Origin: HGM13006 sp963649625
GTDB taxonomy: Bacteria; Bacillota; Clostridia; Oscillospirales; Oscillospiraceae
Length of the DNA: 6,554 nucleotides
Assembly: GCA_963649625.1 (NCBI GenBank)
Contig: CAVJIP010000029.1
Span: 1 to 6,554 of the forward strand
Reading direction: 5' to 3'
The translations under genes and the position numbers were made by a program. Positions 1 to 5,412 of this stretch are shown in pieces; within the stretch, counting starts at the first letter, position 1; the number at the start of each line of letters is the position of its first letter. The notes under the pieces are model-generated. The model was given only the letters and a program-made list of their open reading frames with translations, was not told the DNA's origin and did no database searches.

Positions 1-32
1 CTCCCACACAGTCTATGTGAGGCCCAGCCCAA

Positions 33-50
33 ATTTTACGAATATTTTAC
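33..50. repeat. Tandem 7-bp repeat at the leftward start site
   Basis: ATTTTAC occurs at 33-39 and again at 44-50, exactly 11 bp apart, or about one helical turn. On the minus strand it reads GTAAAAT twice. The copies lie just downstream of the -10 box of the leftward promoter, around the predicted transcription start. Such placement suits a repressor operator, but an AT-rich start region could produce this by chance. The repeat is seen directly; the operator role is inference. Confidence 0.35.
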
Positions 51-57
51 ATAATAA

Positions 58-86
58 AGTATACCTGCTGGAAAAGGCCCTGTCAA
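58..86 (-). promoter_or_regulatory. Strong leftward sigma-A promoter
   Basis: On the minus strand, TTGACA (81-86) is followed by a 17-nt spacer and TATACT (58-63). This is a perfect -35 box and a 5/6 -10 box at optimal spacing. Upstream of the -35 on the minus strand (about 87-110) lie several short T-runs, resembling an UP element. Transcription should start near position 51 and leave the window after about 50 nt. No start codon with a convincing ribosome binding site is visible before the edge, so the product (protein or RNA) is unknown. The promoter is divergent from that of the membrane operon. Confidence 0.75.
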
Positions 87-168
87 TGAAACAAAACAAA
101 CGAAACAGCAACGGCACAAACAGGACGGAAAAAATCCGGAAAGGCGGGAATTTGCCGGGAAGAAATTC

Positions 169-197
169 TGGACATTTCCCCTCGGCGGGGATATAAT
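169..197 (+). promoter_or_regulatory. Sigma-A promoter of the membrane operon
   Basis: TGGACA (169-174), a 17-nt spacer and a perfect TATAAT (192-197) lie upstream of the membrane protein gene. The expected start is near 204, giving a leader of about 54 nt before the start codon at 258. A short inverted repeat, CCCC-TCGGC-GGGG (178-190), sits within the spacer and might affect promoter activity, though it may be chance in GC-rich DNA. Confidence 0.7.
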
Positions 198-257
198 AAG
201 GTGTCATGTGTGCAAATGATGGAGAAGCAGTAGAGAATCTGGGAAGGAGGGAGCCGG

Positions 258-1889
258 ATGACGGAGAAAACATGGTTCCGCCTGGGGGCGGTGTGCTCCG
301 GCACGGCCTGTGCGGTGCTGCTGATGCAGACGGCCTCCAAGGTGAGCTTTGGGGTGACGGCTCTGGCGGCTCTTATCCTGCTGGCGGTGCTGGAGTGGAA
401 AACCCCCTTCCTGGCAAAGCTCTTTGCCCCCAGAGCCCAGGGAATCTGGATAGTATCGGCGGTGCTGGCGATTTCTCAGGTATACACGGCCAAGTCCACC
501 TTTTTTACCGCCTGCTGGGGCTGGATGCACAAGCTGCTGTCCCTGACGGGGCTGCCCTGTCAGGCACTGATCCTTCGCTGTATTCCCTGGGCGGTGGCCC
601 TAGCGGCCCTTCCAATGATGCTGGGGTATCTTGCCTGGTTTACGGAACTGATGTGGGCCCTGGCCAAGCGGCTGTGGCAGGGGTCTGACTTTACCGAGCG
701 GCTGTTCTTCCTGGGGGCGGGGCTGCTGCTGGCCATGATGATTGTGTTTTCCTATCTCTGCACCCAGGCCTTCTACGGGGCCCATATCAACAGCTACTGG
801 TATAACTTTGACCTGATTTATTCCGCAGACTCCGGGTATCTTGTCCATCAGGACGTGTTCCGAAATGTGGGCGCAGAGCAGAACGACCTGCGTCAGCCTC
901 TGTTCGGGGTGTTCGCAATGCCCTTTGCCCAGGTGGCCTGGCTGCTGAGCCGGGTGCTGTTCTTCCTGCCCCAGAGCTATGTGACCCTGTGGCAAATTAT
1001 GCAGATGCTGCTGTTCCTGGTGGCACTGATTCTGCTGAGTCGGATGATGAACCTGGAGGGGGCGGAAAAGGCCCTGTTCCTGACCCTGGAGTGTGTGTGC
1101 TATCCCACCCTGATTTTTGTGCTCACTGCGGAGCAATATCTTATGGCGGTGTTCTACCTGGTGCTGCTACTTTACCTGGAAAAGGAACCGGTGGCCCAGT
1201 CCATGAGCTATCTGGGGGCCACAGGCTCCATGCTCACCTCGGGGATATGGTTTCCTTTGGTGACGTGGGATCGGGACGTCAAGACCTTTGTCAAAAAGAC
1301 CCTGGCCCTCTGCGGGGTGTTCTTCGGGGTGACGATTCTCTCCGGGCGACTGACGACTTTTTTGGACATTCCCAGCTATATCTCAGGCTACGGCTACTAT
1401 ACCGGCGTGGACGTGGCCCCGGGGGATAAGCTAAGGCAGTTTGTGAATTTTGCCGGTGCCTGTCTTCTGGCACCGGCCTCGGGCCCGGATTTTACCACCT
1501 ATCGCCATGTGTCCTGGCAGATGCTCCCGGCGACGGGCTGGTCTAAGGCGGGGCTGGCAGTGATTGTCTTGGCGGCTGCCGGGGCACTGGTGAGCCGAAG
1601 GGAGCGATTCAGCAAAATCTGTGCCCTGTGGATGGGCTTTTCCCTGGTGCTTCTGGGCCTGGTGGGCTGGGGCACCATTGATAACGGCCTGATGCTCTAC
1701 ACCCTGTATTTCGGCTGGGCCTTTTCCGCCATGATCTTTCGGCTGCTGGACTGGGCCCTGGGCCGGGTGCGGCCTCTGAAGCTGGCGGTGCTGCTGGGGC
1801 TGATTCTGCTTCTGGGCTTTTGCAATGTGAATATGCTTCGGGGGATACTGGTGTTCGGAACCCAGTTCTTCCCTGCGTTGGGAGGCTGA
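258..1889 (+). CDS. Multi-spanning membrane protein, putative GT-C-type glycosyltransferase
   Basis: This is a 543-residue, very hydrophobic protein with roughly 12-14 predicted membrane segments spread over its length. The start is supported by AAGGAGGG at 243-250. After about the fifth segment (residues 148-168) comes a hydrophilic stretch, 174-213, with D185, D191-S192 and then R212-Q-P-L-F. This acidic-loop-then-xxPLF pattern resembles the first extracytoplasmic loop of GT-C transferases (for example the GT39 family), where acidic residues help catalysis and a polyprenyl-phosphate sugar is the donor. E292-Q-Y within a later segment and the LYTLYF stretch near 480-485 are other notable points. 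The gene is followed after 1 nt by a DPPR-synthase-like UbiA gene, so it is co-transcribed and probably translationally coupled. I infer that it transfers a polyprenyl-linked sugar, perhaps a pentose, to an envelope acceptor. A flippase, polymerase or other membrane role cannot be excluded. The coding call is firm; the function is tentative. Confidence 0.88.
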   Translation: MTEKTWFRLGAVCSGTACAVLLMQTASKVSFGVTALAALILLAVLEWKTPFLAKLFAPRAQGIWIVSAVLAISQVYTAKSTFFTACWGWMHKLLSLTGLPCQALILRCIPWAVALAALPMMLGYLAWFTELMWALAKRLWQGSDFTERLFFLGAGLLLAMMIVFSYLCTQAFYGAHINSYWYNFDLIYSADSGYLVHQDVFRNVGAEQNDLRQPLFGVFAMPFAQVAWLLSRVLFFLPQSYVTLWQIMQMLLFLVALILLSRMMNLEGAEKALFLTLECVCYPTLIFVLTAEQYLMAVFYLVLLLYLEKEPVAQSMSYLGATGSMLTSGIWFPLVTWDRDVKTFVKKTLALCGVFFGVTILSGRLTTFLDIPSYISGYGYYTGVDVAPGDKLRQFVNFAGACLLAPASGPDFTTYRHVSWQMLPATGWSKAGLAVIVLAAAGALVSRRERFSKICALWMGFSLVLLGLVGWGTIDNGLMLYTLYFGWAFSAMIFRLLDWALGRVRPLKLAVLLGLILLLGFCNVNMLRGILVFGTQFFPALGG

Positions 1890-1890
1890 C

Positions 1891-2754
1891 ATGGGACGGT
1901 ATATCAAGCTGGCACGGCCCCACCACTGGATTAAAAACGCCCTGGTGCTGCTGCCTCTGTGCTGCAGCGGACAGCTTCTTCGGTGGGAAAAGCTCCGAGA
2001 GGGGTTGTGGGCGTTTTTGACCTTTTCCCTGTTGGCCTCAGCCATTTACTGCATCAACGATGTTCGTGACCGGGAAAAAGACCGGAAAAGCCCCATCAAG
2101 CGAAACCGGCCCGTGGCCTCCGGGGCCATTGGCGTGCCGGGTGCACTGGCCTTCTGCGGGCTGCTGCTGGTGCTGGCCCTGGTCTGCGGATGGATGGCGG
2201 CGGGAGCAAGGCCCCTGGCCTGGCTGTGGCTGGGATTATATTTCCTGCTGAACCTGGGCTACAGCCTGGGGCTGAAAAACGTGCCCCTGGTGGACATTGC
2301 CATTTTGGCCTCCGGCTTTCTGCTGCGGATGCTCTACGGCGGGGCAGTGACGGAGATTGAGCTGAGCAAGTGGCTGTGCCTGACGGTGATTTCCATGTCC
2401 TTCTATCTGGGCCTGGGAAAGCGCCGGGGCGAACGGCTCGGCGGCGGAGAGGGCAGCCGCAAGGTGCTCAAATACTACGCCAAGACCTTTTTGGACGAAA
2501 ATATGTATATGTCCGTGGCCCTGACGGTGATGTTCTACGCCCTGTGGACGGTGGACGACCTGACGGTGGCTCGGGTGGGCAGCGAGGCCCTGGTGTGGAC
2601 GGTGCCTTTGGTGATTCTGATTTGCATGAAGTATAGTCTGGACGTGGAGGGCCAGTCGGACGGGGATCCGGTGGAGGTGCTGCTCCATGACCGGCTGCTG
2701 CTGTGCATGGGGACGCTGCTGGCGGCGGTGATTCTCCTGCTGATCTACCTATAA
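1891..2754 (+). CDS. UbiA-family prenyltransferase, DPPR synthase-like (decaprenyl-phosphate phosphoribosyltransferase)
   Basis: This 287-residue integral membrane enzyme has about nine helices. The first Asp-rich motif is NDVRDREKD (N56, D57, D60, D64), followed by SPIKRNRPVASG (67-78). That is the form typical of mycobacterial Rv3806c-type enzymes rather than quinone-pathway UbiA. The second conserved region is YSLGLKNVPLVD (D135) followed by SGFLLRMLYGG, then GKRRGE (176-181). The C-terminal LDVEGQSDGDP and HDRLLL also fit this subfamily. Known family members transfer 5-phosphoribose from PRPP to polyprenyl phosphate, releasing pyrophosphate, at the cytoplasmic face of the membrane. The start has GGAGG at 1881-1885, and only one base separates it from the upstream stop. 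No phosphatase or DprE1/DprE2 epimerase gene is in the window, so whether the end product is ribose- or arabinose-linked cannot be told. The subfamily call is strong; lipid chain length and physiological role are unknown. Confidence 0.9.
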   Translation: MGRYIKLARPHHWIKNALVLLPLCCSGQLLRWEKLREGLWAFLTFSLLASAIYCINDVRDREKDRKSPIKRNRPVASGAIGVPGALAFCGLLLVLALVCGWMAAGARPLAWLWLGLYFLLNLGYSLGLKNVPLVDIAILASGFLLRMLYGGAVTEIELSKWLCLTVISMSFYLGLGKRRGERLGGGEGSRKVLKYYAKTFLDENMYMSVALTVMFYALWTVDDLTVARVGSEALVWTVPLVILICMKYSLDVEGQSDGDPVEVLLHDRLLLCMGTLLAAVILLLIYL

Positions 2755-2765
2755 TAGTAGCCTGA

Positions 2766-2802
2766 GCGGGAGGAATCAAAAGGTGATTCCTCCCGCCGTT
2801 TT
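2766..2802 (+). terminator. Intrinsic terminator between convergent genes
   Basis: A perfect 13-bp stem (2766-2778 with 2784-2796) and a 5-nt loop are followed by CG and TTTT (2799-2802). It lies 11 nt after the UbiA stop codon and fits termination of the membrane operon. purA converges from the other side with its stop at 2815. The hairpin may also stop purA transcripts, but no T-run follows it in that direction. Confidence 0.8.
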
Positions 2803-2814
2803 AGGATTATTTCC

Positions 2815-4089
2815 TTAGCGATAGATGATCTCGTGACGCTTGGGGCCGGTGGAGACCAGGGTGATGGGCACGCCGATCTCCTGCTCGATGAACAGCACAT
2901 AGTCCTGGGCGGCCTTGGGCAGCTCCTCCCACCGGGTGATGCCCCGGACGTTGGTTTTCCAGCCGGGCAGTGTGGCGTACACCGGTTTGGCCCGCTTCAG
3001 CTCCGGCGTAACCGGGAAGTCCCGGGTGATTTTTCCGTCAATCTCATAGCCGATGCAGACCTTGATTTCATCCAGGTAGCCCATCACGTCCAGGCAGGTG
3101 ATGGCCACATCGGTGCCCCCCTGGACGGACACGCCATAGCGGGTGGCAACCGCATCAAACCAGCCCACCCGCCGGGGCCGCCCGGTTTTGGCACCGTATT
3201 CTCCCGCATCGCCGCCCCGTCTCCGCAGCTCCTCCGCCTCAGCTCCAAACAGCTCGCTGACAAACTCTCCGGCCCCCACGGCACTGGAATAGGCCTTGGT
3301 GACTACATAGATCTGCTTTAGCTCCGTGGGAGGAACGCCTGCGCCGACACAGCCGAAGCCGGCCAGGGTGTGGGAGGAGGTGGTCATGGGATAGATGCCG
3401 AAATCAGGGTCCTTCAGGGAGCCCAGCTGGCCCTCCAGCAAAATGGTCTTGCCGGCCTGGATGGCCTCCCGGAGATAGGTGTGGACGTTGCCCACATAGG
3501 GACGAATCATCTCCCGCCACTCCATCAGCTGGGCAAACAGGGCCTCCGGATCCAAGGGCTCCTTGTGGTACAGATTGACAAACAGGGCGTTTTTCAGGGT
3601 GCAGATGTTCTCGAGGCGGGCCCTCAAGCCCTCCTCGTCAAAGAGCTGATTCACCTGAATGCCGTTTTTGGCGTATTTATCGGAGAAGAAGGGGGCAATG
3701 CCGGACTTGGTGGAGCCAAAGGCGTTTCCGGCCAGACGCTCCTCCTCATAGGTGTCCTGGAGAATATGATAGGGCATCAGCACCTGAACCCGGTCAGAAA
3801 TCAGCAGCCGGGGAGCGGGCACGCCGCCGTCGGTGATGGCCTTGATTTCCTCCATCAGCTCCGGGATGTCCAGGGCCACGCCGTTTCCAATCACGTTCAT
3901 GGTTCCGGGATTGCAGGCCCCGGAGGGAATCAGATGCAGGGCAAACTTTCCGTAGTCATTGATAATGGTATGGCCTGCGTTGGCACCCCCCTGAAAGCGG
4001 ACGACAATATCCGAGGTCTCCGAGAGCAGGTCGGTGATCTTGCCCTTTCCCTCATCGCCCCAGTTGGCACCCACGATTGCTTTTACCAT
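2815..4089 (-). CDS. purA: Adenylosuccinate synthetase, variant-motif type
   Basis: PurA joins IMP and aspartate using GTP to form adenylosuccinate, the first committed step from IMP to AMP, in the cytosol. The protein has 424 residues, the usual length. The start at 4089 gives MVKAIVGANWGDEGKGK with GGAGG at 4097-4101. The frame is open upstream to 4179, but that start would lie upstream of the predicted transcript start. The P-loop-like GDEGKGK, catalytic D12 and H40 (GGANAGH) are present, as are TGRPRR, GGTD and the LDEIKVC region. Several signatures differ from the textbook enzyme: N9 replaces the usual Gln in GxQWGDEGKGK, GSTKSGIAP replaces GTTGRGIGP, and EGQLGSLKDPDFG replaces the EGAQGTLLDIDHG type. 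I recall this variant from Clostridia, so it is probably a functional PurA subtype. The gene is monocistronic here, transcribed leftward and divergent from yerC. Confidence 0.95.
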   Translation of the reverse strand: MVKAIVGANWGDEGKGKITDLLSETSDIVVRFQGGANAGHTIINDYGKFALHLIPSGACNPGTMNVIGNGVALDIPELMEEIKAITDGGVPAPRLLISDRVQVLMPYHILQDTYEEERLAGNAFGSTKSGIAPFFSDKYAKNGIQVNQLFDEEGLRARLENICTLKNALFVNLYHKEPLDPEALFAQLMEWREMIRPYVGNVHTYLREAIQAGKTILLEGQLGSLKDPDFGIYPMTTSSHTLAGFGCVGAGVPPTELKQIYVVTKAYSSAVGAGEFVSELFGAEAEELRRRGGDAGEYGAKTGRPRRVGWFDAVATRYGVSVQGGTDVAITCLDVMGYLDEIKVCIGYEIDGKITRDFPVTPELKRAKPVYATLPGWKTNVRGITRWEELPKAAQDYVLFIEQEIGVPITLVSTGPKRHEIIYR

Positions 4090-4116
4090 AATAATACCTC
4101 CACAGCTGGGATTCGC

Positions 4117-4143
4117 AACCTCTCCGGGGCCGCCGAAGGGGTT
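4117..4143 (-). promoter_or_regulatory. Stem-loop in the purA 5' leader
   Basis: In the predicted purA leader (about 70 nt), the minus-strand RNA can form a 10-bp stem with one C-A mismatch: AACC and CTTCGG pair with CCGGAG and GGTT around a 5-nt loop. It ends about 15 nt before the GGAGG site. No U-tract follows, so it is not a simple attenuator. It could affect mRNA stability or translation. The structure was found by eye; its function is unknown. Confidence 0.35.
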
Positions 4144-4167
4144 TGCCTTTTCCAAGCCCACGAATTC

Positions 4168-4196
4168 ATTATACCCCAATGCAGGATTTTTTGCAA
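4168..4196 (-). promoter_or_regulatory. Sigma-A promoter of purA
   Basis: On the minus strand, TTGCAA (4191-4196), a 17-nt spacer and a perfect TATAAT (4168-4173) place the transcript start near 4161, giving a 5' leader of about 70 nt. The -35 box abuts a GCCGG-N9-CCGGC palindrome that may be an operator. I did not recognise a Bacillus-type PurR box. Confidence 0.7.
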
Positions 4197-4215
4197 GCCG
4201 GAGTTTTGCACCGGC
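4197..4215. promoter_or_regulatory. Palindrome between divergent purA and yerC promoters
   Basis: GCCGG (4197-4201) and CCGGC (4211-4215) form an inverted repeat with a 9-nt spacer, directly upstream of the purA -35 box and 15 nt upstream of the candidate yerC -35 box. TTGCA also occurs twice here (4191-4195 and 4206-4210). Size and placement suit a dimeric helix-turn-helix regulator acting on both promoters. The arms are short and the DNA is GC-rich, so chance is possible. Confidence 0.35.
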
Positions 4216-4230
4216 AGGGGAAATTCAGCC

Positions 4231-4259
4231 TTTACTTTCCTTGTTCAGTTTGTTAAAAT
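4231..4259 (+). promoter_or_regulatory. Candidate promoter of the yerC operon
   Basis: TTTACT (4231-4236, 4/6 match) is followed by 17 nt and TAAAAT (4254-4259, 5/6 match). A TG at 4251-4252, one base before the -10, makes it an extended -10 promoter, which can compensate for a weak -35. The leader would be about 65 nt and includes a small CAGGC/GCCTG stem (4291-4306) just before the ribosome binding site. Confidence 0.55.
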
Positions 4260-4330
4260 GAAGCCGTAGTGCAGTTATAAGGAACCCCACCAGGCTGGAA
4301 TGCCTGACCAATCGGAAAGGAGAGATGGAT

Positions 4331-4639
4331 ATGAATAGCCATGGAAAGGGCAGCGACCGTTCTGCTGCGCTCTATGAGGCCCTTTTGACCTTGAAAACCC
4401 CGGAGGAGTGCTATGACTTCTTTTCAGACCTGTGTACCGTGTCGGAGCAAATGGCCATGGAGCAGCGCTTTGAGGTGGCCACCTTGCTGGATCGGGGCAG
4501 CATCTATACGGAGGTGTTGGAGAAAACCGGTGTCAGCAGTGCCACGGTGAGCCGGGTCAAGCGGTGTCTCAACTACGGGGCCGGAGGCTACAGAAGGGTG
4601 CTGGATCGGTATCAGGGGGAAAAGGAGCCGAAGCAATGA
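4331..4639 (+). CDS. yerC: TrpR-like protein, YerC/YecD family
   Basis: This 102-residue DNA-binding protein closely resembles Bacillus subtilis YerC. It has LKTPEECYDFFSDLCT (21-36), then EQRFEVATLL (44-53), then a helix-turn-helix at about 56-82 ending in SSATVSRVKRCLNYG. Family members share the Trp repressor fold, but their ligand and targets are poorly known and tryptophan is not established as effector. Two in-frame ATGs exist at 4325 and 4331. The GGAG at 4319-4322 lies only 2 nt from the first but 8 nt from the second, so I prefer 4331. Its stop overlaps the next start as ATGA (4636-4639), indicating translational coupling to the methyltransferase. The divergent purA promoter and the palindrome between them make local or self-regulation plausible, but this is not shown by the sequence. 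Confidence 0.92.
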   Translation: MNSHGKGSDRSAALYEALLTLKTPEECYDFFSDLCTVSEQMAMEQRFEVATLLDRGSIYTEVLEKTGVSSATVSRVKRCLNYGAGGYRRVLDRYQGEKEPKQ

Positions 4640-5412
4640 GGCCCTACGGCCCCCTGGCCGGGTATTATGACAGCCTGACCCAGGACGTGGACTACCCGGG
4701 CCTCTATCAATATCTGATGGAGCATTTCCACCGAGGGAACGTCAAGCTCCGCCGGGTGCTGGACATGGCCTGCGGCACCGGAAACCTGAGTTTCCTCTTT
4801 GCCGCAGAGGGCGTCGCCACCCTGGGCATGGATCTGAGTCAGGAAATGCTGGAGCAGGCCCGGGAAAAAGCTCAGGGCTTTTGGGGCAGGGCCCCGGAGT
4901 TCCGCCAGGGAGATATGGCGGACTTTTCCCTGGCAAAGTCCGTAGACGGCCTGGTGTGTATGCTCGACAGCTTTAATTACCTGACGGACCCGGGCCAAGG
5001 TCTGGAGGCCCTTCGCTGCTTCTACCGGGCACTGTCTCCCGGGGGAATGCTGATTTTCGATGTGCGGCCCAGAAGCCAGCTGATGGCCTTTGACGGCCAA
5101 ATATTTATGGACGAGACGGAGGACGTGGTCTGTATTTGGCGCACGGAGTTTGACCGGGAGGAAAATCTCTGCCATTACGGCATGGATATTTTCAGTCGGG
5201 AGGGAGCACTTTGGCGGCGGGAGCAGGAGGAGCATACGGAGTATGCCTATCGGCTCCGCTGGCTCCGGCAGGCCATGGAGGCCATCGGCTTTCAGCAGGT
5301 GGTTTTTTTTGGAGATCGCACCATGAGGGCTCCCGGCCCGAAGGAGGAGCGGGTGTTTATCACCGCCCGGAAAGGAATGAAACCATGGGAGATACATTGG
5401 TTCGGGGGATGA
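4636..5412 (+). CDS. Class I SAM-dependent methyltransferase
   Basis: This 258-residue soluble protein has the Rossmann-type methyltransferase core. Motif I is VLDMACGTGN (41-50), the end of strand 2 is GMDLS (64-68, acidic D66), the motif around D101 is QGDMADF, VDGLVCMLDSFNYL (103-116) is the strand 4 region, and SPGGMLIFDV (134-143) follows. The substrate is not recognisable; homologues are usually annotated only as methyltransferase. The start at 4636 has AAAGGAG at 4621-4627 with 8-nt spacing and overlaps the yerC stop by 4 nt. An in-frame GTG at 4564 lacks support. The gene lies between yerC and hslO, and its last 28 nt overlap hslO. A run of eight T residues at 5303-5310 codes for V223-F224-F225 and forms an in-phase slippery heptamer. 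Class certain, role unknown. Confidence 0.9.
   Translation: MRPYGPLAGYYDSLTQDVDYPGLYQYLMEHFHRGNVKLRRVLDMACGTGNLSFLFAAEGVATLGMDLSQEMLEQAREKAQGFWGRAPEFRQGDMADFSLAKSVDGLVCMLDSFNYLTDPGQGLEALRCFYRALSPGGMLIFDVRPRSQLMAFDGQIFMDETEDVVCIWRTEFDREENLCHYGMDIFSREGALWRREQEEHTEYAYRLRWLRQAMEAIGFQQVVFFGDRTMRAPGPKEERVFITARKGMKPWEIHWFGG
5304..5310 (+). other. In-phase U_UUU_UUU slippery heptamer
   Basis: In the methyltransferase frame the codons are GTT TTT TTT GGA, so the last T of GTT plus two TTT codons form a classic -1 slippery heptamer. The -1 frame is the hslO frame and is open from here to the hslO stop at 6269. A small hairpin, GGGC-TCCCG-GCCC (5327-5339), lies 16 nt downstream. Frameshifting would give a fusion of about 544 residues. 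No clear stimulatory Shine-Dalgarno element at the usual distance is seen, so incidental occurrence is quite possible. Confidence 0.3.

Noticed and set aside
206..688. Plus-strand 160-codon frame starting near the predicted transcript start
   Set aside because: It overlaps the membrane protein gene in another frame. The translation is Gly-rich and family-less, and no ribosome binding site can precede an ATG at the transcript start.
2815..4089. PurZ-like (phage 2-aminoadenine pathway) identity for the PurA homologue
   Set aside because: PurZ enzymes have lost the catalytic aspartate of WGDEGKGK; D12 is present here, and the context is chromosomal housekeeping.
4090..4179. Upstream start for purA at 4179
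   Set aside because: The 30 extra residues match no PurA feature, the start lies upstream of the predicted transcript start near 4161, and the start at 4089 has a GGAGG site.
3370..4269. Plus-strand open frame of 299 codons opposite purA
   Set aside because: It is antisense to a well-supported purA, has no good ribosome binding site and its translation shows low-complexity H/Q/G-rich sequence typical of GC-rich shadow frames.
4564..4635. GTG start at 4564 for the methyltransferase
   Set aside because: It would add 24 residues inside yerC without a ribosome binding site; ATG at 4636 has AAAGGAG at good spacing and matches the family's usual N-terminus.
4612..5397. Minus-strand open frame of 261 codons opposite the methyltransferase
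   Set aside because: It is antisense to a gene with clear SAM-binding motifs and a coupled start; no promoter or ribosome binding site supports it.
5409..5412. ATG at 5409 as the hslO start (4-nt overlap with the methyltransferase stop)
   Set aside because: No good Shine-Dalgarno sequence precedes it, and the first residues from 5385 align with known Hsp33 N-termini.
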